The notes beneath the pieces were generated by a model. That model ran no database searches. It was not told the origin of the DNA and saw only the letters and a program-made list of their open reading frames with translations. Of a stretch of DNA of 42,521 nucleotides, positions 1 through 7,845 are shown piece after piece. The stretch lies in assembly GCA_002722935.1 (NCBI GenBank), contig PBMX01000003.1, positions 9,612 through 52,132 on the forward strand, written 5' to 3'. Made by a program: the position numbers and the translations under genes. The stretch is from Phycisphaerae bacterium. Lineage in GTDB: Bacteria; Planctomycetota; Phycisphaerae; Phycisphaerales; SM1A02. Numbering within the stretch: the first letter of the stretch is position 1; the number at the start of each line of letters is the position of its first letter.

Positions 1-182
1 GGGCACCCGGTCCCGCAGGCACGGCAGGCTCCACCCTCGACCTCCTCGCCGTTGCGCACGAGGCGAAGGAGCCGCTCGGGGGGGCCGATGGCGTGGGCCT
101 TCCTCGCAGTTCCAAGGACCAGGTTCAGCCACGTCGTGCCGGTGAAACTCAGTGATCGAATTGAAATGATGTTCAGTGGCAT
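1..182 (-). CDS. Sulfotransferase-like protein, N-terminal fragment (cut by window edge)
   Basis: This gene is absent from the ORF track because it runs off the left end of the window. Reading the minus strand from ATG at 182 gives about 60 residues starting MPLNIISIRSLSF and then TGTTWLNLVLGT. That stretch resembles the PAPS 5'-phosphosulfate-binding loop at the N-terminus of many bacterial sulfotransferases, where a (S/T)G(T/S)(T/S)W-L core precedes a helix. It is followed by GPPERLLRLV and a Cys-containing segment (GGACRACGTGC). The start lies 22 bases after the stop of the ABC-like gene, with AGGA a few bases upstream, so it is probably the fourth gene of the same operon. Known of the family: transfer of sulfate from PAPS to sugars or other acceptors. 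The sulfation of a surface glycan is inferred from the epimerase and amidotransferase upstream. The catalytic C-terminal part cannot be seen. Confidence 0.55.
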   Translation of the reverse strand, partial: MPLNIISIRSLSFTGTTWLNLVLGTARKAHAIGPPERLLRLVRNGEEVEGGACRACGTGC

Positions 183-203
183 GGCATCCTGCAGCAGGTC
201 AAC

Positions 204-1688
204 TCATTCATCATCCATGAGTTCCTCGAGTTCCTCGATACTCAGTTGTCCCGATTCGTCTCCAACTCGCCTGAAATCGGAATCCCATTCAGCCTTGCCC
301 TTGTCATCGACAACCAGGACATGTTCGTATCCACTCCGGTCGAAACCCTGTCCTTCCGAGCACCAGAACACCAGCGTATCGGTCCGATCACCGACGAATG
401 TGCGCAACTCGTTCGAAGCATGCATGCTTGCGAAGATGCAATCGGCCTCTGCCAAGGACGACTCAAGGTCTTGAAGCCGTGATTGTCTCGAGACCGTCGC
501 AACCCTGCCGAGGCCGGGACTCTTCTCGAAGCCGGATTGGAGCGTGCTGGCAAGACAGGCCTTCGAGATCTTTCCGACGGGGGTCTCGGAGTCGAGGGCA
601 TAGCTGGACCCGGCCACCAGCGTGAAACCCGCCGTGGTCGTCGATTGGTCAAGTTGACATGGATGCGGCGAAACGTCGGTCTCATCGAGTTGTTCAAGAA
701 GCGTGTCGAACGGACCGAGCATCGAGAAGTAGCGTGAGAGCAGTGCTCCCGTGCTCGCCAGTCCCTTGCAGGTCTGTGAAAGTTTCAGGAGGGCCAGCAC
801 CGCCACCGTTGCATGTGCCATGTCGAGTTCGCCGGCGGAGATCTGCCAGGCGAGTGAGAGCATTACGGCGAACAGCACGACCGCCTGGAGGATGCTGCTG
901 GCGAATCGCGTTCGTGCGGACGCCAGCTTGATGGCGTCGAAATCATCAAGCATGTCACTGGCGAATTCTGATGGAAGCTCGACGCTGCCGTCCTTGTTGC
1001 GCTTCACTGACTGCCCGCTGTCGATCGTACGTATGAGTCTTGAAATGCTTCCCCGGCCACCCGTTCCCGTCTTGGTGTAGTACTTCAGCGCTGAATCCCG
1101 GATCTTCTTCTGGAGGCCCCAGACAGCCGGGATCGTAAGGAGTGAACCGGCCAGCGCGATTACCCCTGTAACCGGATCGGCCTCGAAGACGAGGATGCCG
1201 AAGAGCAGCACCCCGATGGCGGCCTCGATGATGACTGCAATCGTCTCCATCGCGATCCCCGAGAGCCTCAGGGAACGATTGAAGGATGCGGTCAGCTCGC
1301 GGGCATTCGTGAAGACGCTCAGGGAAGAGCAGGTTCCATCAGCCAGCCCATCAAGCGCCTTCTGGGCATTGCTCACGGATACCTTCCTGCCGACGTGCCT
1401 CGCGATCTTCCTCGACAGGTAGGCCAGCACATCCGCGACCATGATGGCCAGCGCGATGCCCAGACAGGCCAGCAGCAACGTCGAGAATGGAAGTATGGCC
1501 GCTTCGGCCGAATCCCCGGCCTTCGTGAAGGAGCCCACGCCCTGGCCGATGGCCACGAACACGGCACCGATGATCGCCAGTGACAGGAAGGAACAGCCGA
1601 TCGCGGAGGCGACACCGAGCCACGATTGCCTCAGGCCTTCACGGAAGAGTCGCAGGTAGACGTGGGCGACCCGGGGACCGATTTTCAT
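204..1688 (-). CDS. ABC-exporter-like membrane protein with a degenerate nucleotide-binding part
   Basis: The start was moved from 1871 to ATG at 1688 because it forms an ATGA overlap with the stop of the upstream amidotransferase gene (stop 1685), giving 494 residues. The first ~330 residues hold several hydrophobic helices (SFLSLAIIGAVFVAIG, TLLLACLGIALAIMVADVL, ETIAVIIEAAIGVLLFGIL, ILQAVVLFAVMLSLAWQI) separated by long charged loops, as in the transmembrane domain of type IV ABC exporters. The end of that region (VLALLKLSQTCKGLAS...LSRYFSML) also fits. The C-terminal ~150 residues sit where the ATPase domain belongs and keep a faint likeness to its end (VFWCSEG...YEHVLVVDDKGK, compare the H-loop region and 'DRIIVLDKGR'). 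I see no Walker A, signature LSGGQ or Walker B. It is therefore probably not an ATPase on its own. It may pair with another subunit or have a structural role in export of the glycan made by this operon. Confidence 0.6.
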   Translation of the reverse strand: MKIGPRVAHVYLRLFREGLRQSWLGVASAIGCSFLSLAIIGAVFVAIGQGVGSFTKAGDSAEAAILPFSTLLLACLGIALAIMVADVLAYLSRKIARHVGRKVSVSNAQKALDGLADGTCSSLSVFTNARELTASFNRSLRLSGIAMETIAVIIEAAIGVLLFGILVFEADPVTGVIALAGSLLTIPAVWGLQKKIRDSALKYYTKTGTGGRGSISRLIRTIDSGQSVKRNKDGSVELPSEFASDMLDDFDAIKLASARTRFASSILQAVVLFAVMLSLAWQISAGELDMAHATVAVLALLKLSQTCKGLASTGALLSRYFSMLGPFDTLLEQLDETDVSPHPCQLDQSTTTAGFTLVAGSSYALDSETPVGKISKACLASTLQSGFEKSPGLGRVATVSRQSRLQDLESSLAEADCIFASMHASNELRTFVGDRTDTLVFWCSEGQGFDRSGYEHVLVVDDKGKAEWDSDFRRVGDESGQLSIEELEELMDDE

Positions 1689-3736
1689 GACGTCGGCTCC
1701 GGCGCACCGGTGACCTCGATGGCGGCCGGGGCCTGCCGGCTCGTGCACTGGTCTGCGAAGTGGCGCTGGATCCACTCGACACTCAGGAGCGACCAGATCA
1801 GCAGCCTGTGATTCCGCTGCCCCTCGAAGTGCTGGTCGAGGCAGGACCTGACGAAGTCCTGGTCGAACCATGGTCGGTCGATGGTCTGCTTGTCGAGGAG
1901 GATGGACTTGATGTAGTCCATCGAGGGTCCGCGGTACCAGTTGGCATCAGGCGGCGAGAATCCCTGCTTGCGCTGGGTTACGAACTCGTGGGGGAGAAGC
2001 GATTCCATCGCCTGGCGAAGCACCTTCTTGCCACCTGAACTCTCGATGTGTCCGTGTTCCTGCATCGTCAACTCGGAGGGATCGATCTTCACCGAGGCGG
2101 GGAGGCTCCAGCTCAGGTCGGCGAGGGCGTTGTCCAGGAACGGCACCCGCGTCTCCAGTGAGTGTGCCATCGAGATGTGGTCATCGGTGACGAGCAGGCC
2201 GTTGAGGAATGTCCGGAACTCGAACTCCAGCGTCCTGCGAATCCGGTCGAGGACCTGCTGTTCGGGGCTTGAGCCCGGGTCGCCTTTCCTGCAGTCGGCC
2301 ATGACGGCGTCGAAGCTCTCGCGTCCGCTTTCAAGCATCGGCAGCATGTCCCCGGCCAGCAGGTTGGCCAGTTCGTCATGTGGAAGCAGGCGATGCCAGG
2401 CATGGAAGAGCGCATCCTCGTAGGAGGTTTCGTCCGGAGCCGTCAGCCCAGGTCGGTATCGCCATGGATAGCCGGCGAAAAGTTCATCACCACCCGTGCC
2501 GGCGAGGCAGACCTTCACGAACTTGCTCGAGAGCTTCGCCACGTACCAGTTCTGGTGGCACATGCCTACGCGTGGATCATCCATGTGCCAGGTGATCTGT
2601 TCCATGGCGGCGGGCATGTCGCCCGCATGGAGGACCACAGCGTAGTGCTCGGTCTGCAGCAGGTAGGAGAGCTGCTCGGCGAGGGCTCGTTCATCGAATC
2701 CCTGCTCGATGCCGTTGACATTCGTCAGGTCGAAGCCGCCCGTGAAGGTGTGCAGCCTGGGGATGCTCCGGCCGGCGGCTGCGACGATCGAGCCACTGTC
2801 CATTCCGCCGGAGAGGTAGGAGCCCACCGGCACGTCGCTGACCAGTTGCCTGGTGACCGCATCCTGGAAGACCGTCGCGACGCGAGGTGCCTCGGCGTCG
2901 ATCGTCGTCCCATCCTCGGCCGAATCGGGAAATCCATCGAAGTAGCGATTGATGGTCGGGTCGGTGCTCGTCCCCGGCTTGAAGCGGAGAAAATGGCCGG
3001 CGGGAAGCAGTTCAACCTGCTTCCAGATGGTCTTGGAGCCCAGCGTGTTCTGGAAGGTGCAGTACTCGATGAGTCCCTCGGGACGAATCTCGGCCGGCAC
3101 CATGCCCGAGGCGAAGAGAGCCTTGGCCTCCGAGGCGAATGCCAGGTGGTCGGGGGTGATCGCGTAGTAGACGGGCTTCACGCCGAAACGGTCACGCACG
3201 ATGAACAACTCGTTCTCGATGCGGTCGTAGATCGCGAAGGCGAACATGCCGTCGAATCGCTCGATGCAGGCGGGACCCTCGCGTTCCCAGAGTCGAAGAA
3301 TCACCTCGGTATCGGTCGTCGTCTGGAAGAGGGCTCCCTCCAGTTCCAGTTCCGCTCGAAGATCCTGGAAGTTGTAGACCTCGCCGTTGTGGACGATCCA
3401 GTACCGGCGGTCACGGCCGTTCATCGGCTGATGCCCGCGGAAACTCAGGTCCAGGATCGAAAGCCGGCGATGTGCCAGCCCGACGGAGAAGGGTTCCGTG
3501 CCGAGGATCTGCTTGGAATAGTCGTCGCCGAGCACGGGCAGGTGCTCGTTGGAATGCCTGAAGCCCGGGTCGGTGAACTCGGCCCAGAAACCGCCCGAAC
3601 CGTTGCGATCGGGCTGGAGCATCGCGTAGCCGGCGTCGTCGGGACCACGGTGCGCGAGGGTGTCGGCCATGGGCTTCAGTGCCCAGGGGTCGATCGGCGC
3701 TGCGCCGCGACTTGCAATGCCGGCAATGCCGCACAT
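1685..3736 (-). CDS. asnB: Asparagine synthetase-type glutamine amidotransferase
   Basis: The start was set to ATG at 3736, not 3799, because the mature protein must begin with the nucleophilic Cys (MCGIAGIAS). This start lies one base after the epimerase stop (TGACATG). The 683-residue product has an N-terminal class II (Ntn) glutaminase domain: Cys at position 2, then LAHRRLSILD and VHNGEVYNF, motifs that bind glutamine. A C-terminal synthetase domain carries the PP-loop SGGMDS near residue 310 and GTGGDELFAGYPWR near 430. Known chemistry: glutamine is hydrolysed and the ammonia amidates an ATP-activated carboxylate, aspartate in classical AsnB. At 683 residues it is longer than E. coli AsnB (554) and is embedded between a sugar epimerase and a transporter/sulfotransferase pair. 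It could therefore amidate a uronic acid in a surface polysaccharide, as its relatives in glycan clusters do. That second role is inference. Confidence 0.85.
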   Translation of the reverse strand: MCGIAGIASRGAAPIDPWALKPMADTLAHRGPDDAGYAMLQPDRNGSGGFWAEFTDPGFRHSNEHLPVLGDDYSKQILGTEPFSVGLAHRRLSILDLSFRGHQPMNGRDRRYWIVHNGEVYNFQDLRAELELEGALFQTTTDTEVILRLWEREGPACIERFDGMFAFAIYDRIENELFIVRDRFGVKPVYYAITPDHLAFASEAKALFASGMVPAEIRPEGLIEYCTFQNTLGSKTIWKQVELLPAGHFLRFKPGTSTDPTINRYFDGFPDSAEDGTTIDAEAPRVATVFQDAVTRQLVSDVPVGSYLSGGMDSGSIVAAAGRSIPRLHTFTGGFDLTNVNGIEQGFDERALAEQLSYLLQTEHYAVVLHAGDMPAAMEQITWHMDDPRVGMCHQNWYVAKLSSKFVKVCLAGTGGDELFAGYPWRYRPGLTAPDETSYEDALFHAWHRLLPHDELANLLAGDMLPMLESGRESFDAVMADCRKGDPGSSPEQQVLDRIRRTLEFEFRTFLNGLLVTDDHISMAHSLETRVPFLDNALADLSWSLPASVKIDPSELTMQEHGHIESSGGKKVLRQAMESLLPHEFVTQRKQGFSPPDANWYRGPSMDYIKSILLDKQTIDRPWFDQDFVRSCLDQHFEGQRNHRLLIWSLLSVEWIQRHFADQCTSRQAPAAIEVTGAPEPTS

Positions 3737-3737
3737 G

Positions 3738-4742
3738 TCAGGCGGACTCCACTCCGCCGACAGCGAGCTTCTTGGCTTCCAGTGCTTCGCGATCGGCATT
3801 GCGCCACTCGATGAGGCTGCGCATGCCTTCTTCCAGGTCGATGGTCCACTCGAAGCCCAGGTCGGCGGTCGCTTTCTTCGGGCACCCGATCCGGTTCGTC
3901 ACGAAGGTGAGTCCCGCGGGTTCGTACTGGATCTGCTGGTCGCTGTCGGTCAGTTCAAGGAGCAGTTCCGTGAGTTCCTTGATGGACGTGCCGATGCCGC
4001 GGCCGACGTTGTAGTTCTCACCGGTCGCATCGGCCTGCATGGCCAACACGTTCGAGCGTGCGACGTCGGTCACGTGGATGAAGTCGTACTGCTGCGATCC
4101 GTCGCCGAAGACCAGCGGGGGTTGATCCTGCTCGATGCGATCGAGGATCTTGTGCATGACGGCGATGTAGGCTCCCTTGTAGTCCTGTCGCGGTCCGTAC
4201 ACATTCATGTATCGAAGGCCGACCCAGTCGAGGTCGTATCGGCTGCCGAGGCTCTTGAAGATGTGCTCGCCGGCGATCTTCGATGCCCCGTAGAAGGTGA
4301 AGTTGTTGTAGGCGTGGTCCTCGGTCATGGGGATCTCGAGGGCGTCGCCGTAGACGGATGCGGAGGAGGAGTAGACCACCCGCTTGACGCCGGTCTTGAT
4401 GGCGGCCATGGCGACGTTGTGGGTGCCCTTGATATTCACATCGAAGGCGGTATCGGGGTACTCGTGGCACTGGAGAATCCAGAGTGCCGCCAGGTGGAAG
4501 ACACCGTCGCATCCTTCCATGGCCCGCTCGAGCACATCCCGCTGGAGGATGTCTCCGCCATGGGGGGAGATGCTCACCCGGGAGTCCTGGAGGGCCTCCT
4601 TGAGATTGTCCATGCTTCCGCGGAAGAAGTTGTCATAGACGACGATTTCACCGACGTCGGTCTTGAGCAACTCGTCCACGACGTGGCTGCCGATGAGGCC
4701 GGCGCCACCGATGACCATTACCTTCTTGCCAGCGAGGTCCAC
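3738..4742 (-). CDS. NAD-dependent nucleotide-sugar epimerase/dehydratase (extended SDR)
   Basis: The product has 334 residues and starts at GTG (4742), with GGGAG seven bases upstream. An N-terminal Rossmann fold is marked by VMVIGGAGLIGSHVVDELL (GxxGxxG) and the acidic residue ending beta-2 (VVYDNF) that selects NAD. The extended-SDR catalytic YxxxK is in FTFYGASKIAGEH, with the partner serine in YSSSASVYG. R-Y-x-N-V-Y-G-P-R and DFIHVTDVARS are the conserved sugar-nucleotide-binding segments. This pattern fits UDP-glucose 4-epimerase-like or UDP-glucuronate-type enzymes of about 310-340 residues. The exact substrate cannot be read from the sequence. It is the first gene of a tight operon (one base to asnB, then ATGA overlap, then a 21-base gap) that looks devoted to a surface glycan. 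Confidence 0.88.
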   Translation of the reverse strand: MDLAGKKVMVIGGAGLIGSHVVDELLKTDVGEIVVYDNFFRGSMDNLKEALQDSRVSISPHGGDILQRDVLERAMEGCDGVFHLAALWILQCHEYPDTAFDVNIKGTHNVAMAAIKTGVKRVVYSSSASVYGDALEIPMTEDHAYNNFTFYGASKIAGEHIFKSLGSRYDLDWVGLRYMNVYGPRQDYKGAYIAVMHKILDRIEQDQPPLVFGDGSQQYDFIHVTDVARSNVLAMQADATGENYNVGRGIGTSIKELTELLLELTDSDQQIQYEPAGLTFVTNRIGCPKKATADLGFEWTIDLEEGMRSLIEWRNADREALEAKKLAVGGVESA

Positions 4743-4778
4743 GGTTCAACTCCCTGCGTAAATGCCTGTAATCGGCGG

Positions 4779-4784
4779 AGTATA
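4779..4784 (-). promoter_or_regulatory. Candidate -10 element of the glycan operon
   Basis: On the minus strand TATACT lies about 37 bases before the GTG start of the epimerase, in the 126-base gap after the dockerin gene. I see no good -35 hexamer at 16-18 bases, so this is only a candidate. It would give a leader of about 30 bases including the GGGAG ribosome-binding site. Confidence 0.3.
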
Positions 4785-4868
4785 GCCACCAAGGGCTGTT
4801 TTTTCGCCACAGATTTGGCCTGACCCGTGTTCAGGGGTCATCAGGCCACGTGGAAAATGAAAGCCATC

Positions 4869-5669
4869 TCAGGAGCCCCAGTCGGACAGGACCTGGAGCA
4901 GGTCATTGATGCCGATCTCGCCATCGACGTCCAGGTCGGCGAGGCATCCCGAGCATGGTCCCCACCCCGAGATCACGGCCAGCAGGTCGTTGATGTCGAC
5001 GCTCCCATTGCCATCGACATCACCAAGCGGGACATAGGTAGCCATGTGGGTCGTTCGCGCGAAGCCGAGCATGAAGCCTTCCTTGGTGTCCATGGCCTGG
5101 TGCGTGGAGTACATGTAGATGCGCCATCGACCCGCGGGCATGGCAAGTACATCGACGCCCTCGAAGGAGATGGGATCGATGTAGGAACTCGCCCCCCGGT
5201 CGATGATGGGGGGGCTGGGATCGTCAGGTCCGTCGATGTCACCGAGCCGCTTGATCTCGATGTTCACCGTCCCGAGCCCGGCGGCAAGGACGAACCAGGA
5301 TACGTGCACCCGCAGGTCCTCCTCGGTCGCCAGTTCCATGGAGGCGTAGATGTCGTGGCGACTGAAGGCCGAGACGCCATCGGTGCCCATCGCGTCTCCC
5401 CATCCATTGATCTTGGCATTGAACCCTTCCTCATGAAGTTCAACCCTCGTCTCGGCGATGGCCTGGCTGCCATAGGTGGTCTCGTTGCAGAGGGCATGGT
5501 CGAAGATGCCGTCAAGGAACTCCGGAAGCCCGAAGTAGATGGAGTTCGACTCGAGGCAGACTGGATCAGCCGTAGAACCAAGCACCGATATGACGTAGGT
5601 GCTGCCATCGCCCGAGACTCCTTCGAGCCCGTATCCCAGCGTGATTGCAAGAAGGGCAGTGGTCAGCAT
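4869..5669 (-). CDS. Exported protein with C-terminal planctomycete-type dockerin-like module
   Basis: The protein has 266 residues. A short hydrophobic N-terminus (LTTALLAITLGYGLEGVSG) looks like a signal peptide. The central ~180 residues are rich in beta-type sequence with no motif I recognise. They contain two Cys in the first third and a stretch that reads like a description of a rounded, exported domain (RWRIYMYSTHQAM). The C-terminal ~55 residues hold two copies of a calcium-loop/helix unit, DVDGNGSVDINDLLAVISGWG and DLDVDGEIGINDLLQVLSDWG, with a CSGC between them. This is the dockerin type I-like tail common in Phycisphaerae secreted proteins. There it is thought to act in sorting or surface attachment and not in a cellulosome; that is family knowledge and partly unproven. 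Function of the body is unknown. Confidence 0.75.
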   Translation of the reverse strand: MLTTALLAITLGYGLEGVSGDGSTYVISVLGSTADPVCLESNSIYFGLPEFLDGIFDHALCNETTYGSQAIAETRVELHEEGFNAKINGWGDAMGTDGVSAFSRHDIYASMELATEEDLRVHVSWFVLAAGLGTVNIEIKRLGDIDGPDDPSPPIIDRGASSYIDPISFEGVDVLAMPAGRWRIYMYSTHQAMDTKEGFMLGFARTTHMATYVPLGDVDGNGSVDINDLLAVISGWGPCSGCLADLDVDGEIGINDLLQVLSDWGS

Positions 5670-5771
5670 TCCTGCATTCTATTGAACAACGGGTCCATTT
5701 CCCGCATAAAACAAGGGTTCAATGCAAGGTCCAGCATCGAAATCGTCGATCCTGAACCTATAGTGGATGTG

Positions 5772-6128
5772 ATGACCATGCTCCTGACACGTCTGATGCT
5801 TGCTGCTGCCCTCTGCGTGGGCTGTCTCATGCCTGCAGCCGGAGTGTCTGCTGAGCCGGCGGAACAGCACATTGCCGGATGTTGTGGTGAGACATGCTGC
5901 TGCAGCCCGGACAACTGCCCGTGCGTCGTCGAGGACAGCTCGGAAACACCCTCGGGGGAACAGGCTGTTCCTGCACGGCAGATCGAGGACTATCGCCCGG
6001 CTCCCAGGATTCCGCTGCCGGGAACCATCCACCAGTCGAACCCGACACCGGCATTCAATGCCTCGCCGCTGGCGAGGCCGACCAGTGGCCGTGCAATCCT
6101 GCTGCGAAAGTCCGTGCTCCTGGCCTGA
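5772..6128 (+). CDS. Exported Cys-rich small protein, probable metal binder
   Basis: This is the real C-terminal part of a 433-residue track ORF whose first two thirds only mirror the dockerin gene. From ATG at 5772 it encodes 118 residues. A signal peptide is visible (MTMLLTRLMLAAALCVGCLMPAAGVSAEP), followed by a dense cysteine cluster CCGETCCCSPDNCPC within about 15 residues. The remaining ~75 residues are Pro/Arg-rich and unstructured-looking. Clusters like this usually bind soft metals (copper, mercury, zinc). The next gene encodes an exported heavy-metal-associated domain, which supports a metal-handling job. TATAGT lies seven bases before the ATG and there is no Shine-Dalgarno sequence, so the transcript may be leaderless. 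I cannot assign it to a named family. Confidence 0.7.
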   Translation: MTMLLTRLMLAAALCVGCLMPAAGVSAEPAEQHIAGCCGETCCCSPDNCPCVVEDSSETPSGEQAVPARQIEDYRPAPRIPLPGTIHQSNPTPAFNASPLARPTSGRAILLRKSVLLA

Positions 6129-6212
6129 TCGATCTCCCCGTGGGGGAGGTGCGTGCCCAGCGTCCACCACCCGTGACGTGATGAACGATCAGACACATGA
6201 CAGGAGATGACA

Positions 6213-6542
6213 ATGCGAATATCAATTCTATTACTTGTATCGATGCTTCTTGCAATACCGCTTTCATGCTGTGGGGAGAAGACGACTTCCCTCAGTACCG
6301 AGCCCATCCAGGCCTCGGCTGCGACCATTCGTGCCGATGGGCTTATGTGCCCCAAGTGCGCCAACAATGTCACGTTGCAACTGGAGAAGATCCGTGGCGT
6401 CGAGGACATCAGGGTGAACATGGAACAGGGCATCGTGCGCGTGAAACTCACGGGCGATCAGCATCCATCCGAGGCGGACCTGGCCCAGGCCATCGAGGAT
6501 GGCGGTTTCACGTTCCGCAGCGTCAAGGAAGGCGATCGATGA
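6213..6542 (+). CDS. Exported heavy-metal-associated (HMA) domain protein
   Basis: ATG at 6213 is preferred to 6207 because AGGAG lies six bases before it. The product has 109 residues: a signal peptide (RISILLLVSMLLAIPLSCCGEK) and one HMA ferredoxin-like domain. The metal site is the GLMCPKCANNV loop, a variant of GMTCxxC with both cysteines present. The usual beta-alpha-beta pattern follows (KIRGVEDIRVNMEQGIVRVKL...LAQAIEDGGF). Known of the family: binding and handing over of Cu(I), Hg(II) or related ions. It sits between the Cys-rich exported peptide and an outer-membrane-type protein, with an ATGA overlap to the latter. The three probably form one operon for periplasmic metal capture or export. 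The metal is not determined by the sequence. Confidence 0.85.
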   Translation: MRISILLLVSMLLAIPLSCCGEKTTSLSTEPIQASAATIRADGLMCPKCANNVTLQLEKIRGVEDIRVNMEQGIVRVKLTGDQHPSEADLAQAIEDGGFTFRSVKEGDR

Positions 6543-7348
6543 ACAGGATCCTGGCGGTCATCACGCTGCTGGCCACGACCGTCCCTGCCGTGGCCCAGCA
6601 GTCGACCAATACCATTGCGCCTACGCAGCCGGGCAAGGGACAGTGGGTCTACCGGTCAGTCGTCAGTCACTACCAGTTCAAGTCGTCCGAGGAGGATCCT
6701 CGAAATGGCTCGCAGACCTGGTGGACCAACCACATCTCCTACGGTCTGAGTGGTGACATGTCCCTGATGTTCCATTTCTCCGAGATCTGGGACAACCTTG
6801 GCGACGAGGATCACTCGGGCCTCGGTGATGGGGTGCTGACCTTCAAGTGGCGCTGTTTCCAGCTGGACACGGGGCCGGTCGATTCACTGCGCATCGGCAT
6901 CTTCGGAGGCCTGGAACTGCCAACCGGCAGTGATGCCTTCAGCAGCAACGAGACCAGCCCGTTCATCGGGGCCTCGATCATGTCGATCCAGGGTCGTCAT
7001 GGCATCGGCCAGTCGGTGTCCTTTCTTGCGACCCAGGGGCGTCGTTTCGACCCCGTCCTTGCGGGAGACACCACGGCGAACCTGCTGAAGTTCGACACGG
7101 CCTATCTCTACCGCCTGTATCCCGAGACGTATGGGGACACGCTGGAGGGCGCCTGGTACGCTGGTTGCGAGTTCAACGGTCGGTGGGAGAGCAACAGCGA
7201 CCTGCTGCTCATGCTTTCGCCGACCCTGCTCTACGAAGCGCCCTACTGGGCGGCCGAGTTGAGCGTGGGTATTCCCGTGTACGAGCGGGTCACCGACCGG
7301 CCGAAGCTCGAGGTGGTCGTCCGTGTCGGGGTGCGTTTCCTGTTCTGA
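6539..7348 (+). CDS. Probable outer-membrane beta-barrel protein (MetA-pathway/transporter-like)
   Basis: The start at 6539 overlaps the HMA stop in ATGA, which rules out the longer track ORF beginning at 6197. The product has 269 residues with a clean signal peptide ending AVAQQ. The body is a succession of amphipathic beta-strand candidates (WWTNHISYGLSGDMSLMFHF, LRIGIFGGLELPTG, AELSVGIPVYERV). It ends in a phenylalanine (VRVGVRFLF), the terminal aromatic expected for BAM-recognised barrels. The layout resembles the 'phenol MetA pathway/transporter' barrel family that is often seen near heavy-metal genes. Pairing with an HMA protein and a Cys-rich peptide suggests passage of metal or a small molecule across the outer membrane, by inference. 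No specific family motif was confirmed. Confidence 0.6.
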   Translation: MNRILAVITLLATTVPAVAQQSTNTIAPTQPGKGQWVYRSVVSHYQFKSSEEDPRNGSQTWWTNHISYGLSGDMSLMFHFSEIWDNLGDEDHSGLGDGVLTFKWRCFQLDTGPVDSLRIGIFGGLELPTGSDAFSSNETSPFIGASIMSIQGRHGIGQSVSFLATQGRRFDPVLAGDTTANLLKFDTAYLYRLYPETYGDTLEGAWYAGCEFNGRWESNSDLLLMLSPTLLYEAPYWAAELSVGIPVYERVTDRPKLEVVVRVGVRFLF

Positions 7349-7366
7349 TGGAGAGGAGGTGTCTGC

Positions 7367-7669
7367 ATGGGTCGATTGCTGTATCTCGTAAGCCACCTGG
7401 TCTTGCTCTGCAGTGTCGGGCTCCTGGCACTGTTCGTAAACACGATCGGTTTCGAATCAGATCTCGGGATTGGCATCTGGGCTTCAGGCTTGATTCTCAT
7501 AGTCCTTCTCTGGTGGTTCGGCGTTGTTCGAGCCCGACTCAAGAACATGGGTTTTGCGCCATGGTTGTGCTGGATGTACGCATTCATAGGGCCGTTTGTT
7601 CCGATTCCATTTGTCCGTCTTCTTCCATGGGCAGCCGGCTTCTTCGTGCCGTCCGATACCTTTGCCTGA
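7367..7669 (+). CDS. Small integral membrane protein, paralogue of 11020-11334
   Basis: The protein has 100 residues with a very strong ribosome-binding site (GGAGAGGAGG, about 6-7 bases before ATG). Three or four hydrophobic segments are visible: SHLVLLCSVGLLALFVN, GIWASGLILIVLLWWFGVV, WLCWMYAFIGPFVPIPFV and the C-terminus. A basic loop (RARLKNMGFAPW) lies between the second and third. The overall look is DUF805-like, but I cannot confirm that. A second copy, about 70% identical in protein by eye, lies 3.3 kb downstream in the same direction. The first copy directly follows the metal operon and may be its last gene (18 bases after its stop). Confidence 0.7.
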   Translation: MGRLLYLVSHLVLLCSVGLLALFVNTIGFESDLGIGIWASGLILIVLLWWFGVVRARLKNMGFAPWLCWMYAFIGPFVPIPFVRLLPWAAGFFVPSDTFA

Positions 7670-7748
7670 GGATCACCATCAGGAATCTCCGGGCCTGCAA
7701 CCCGGCGGATGTCGTGGCAGGGCACCTGATCCGAGAGTGAAGTTTGTC

Positions 7749-7790
7749 TTCAAAGAAACGAGGCCGCATCCAGGTGGATGCGGCCTCGTG
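7749..7790 (-). terminator. Rho-independent terminator for the acidic membrane protein gene
   Basis: There is a perfect 13-bp inverted repeat with a 4-base loop, stems 7760-7772 and 7777-7789 (CGAGGCCGCATCC / GGATGCGGCCTCG). On the minus strand it is followed by TTTCTTTG, so it ends the minus-strand gene whose stop is at 7846. The plus-strand side lacks a T tract. Confidence 0.8.
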
Positions 7791-7845
7791 GCATGGAATC
7801 GATCTTCCGCCGGGGGCAGGGATGTGCCCGCGGTGCGTGGTGGGA

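Noticed and set aside
2378-3814. 478-residue plus-strand ORF
   Set aside because: It is antisense to the amidotransferase gene, whose motifs are unmistakable; composition (long His/Val/Gly mixtures) is that of a shadow frame.
3660-4823. 387-residue plus-strand ORF
   Set aside because: Antisense shadow of the sugar epimerase; no ribosome-binding site or motif.
4827-5771. First two thirds of the 433-residue plus-strand ORF
   Set aside because: Mirror of the dockerin gene. Only the segment from 5772 is kept, as the Cys-rich protein.
6197-6538. N-terminal part of the 383-residue plus-strand ORF
   Set aside because: It overlaps the HMA gene in another frame; the real start is 6539 at an ATGA overlap with a signal peptide.
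7670-7845. Small ORF after the membrane gene (within 7165-7740)
   Set aside because: No start with a ribosome-binding site; region is better explained by the terminator and the 3' end of the minus-strand gene.
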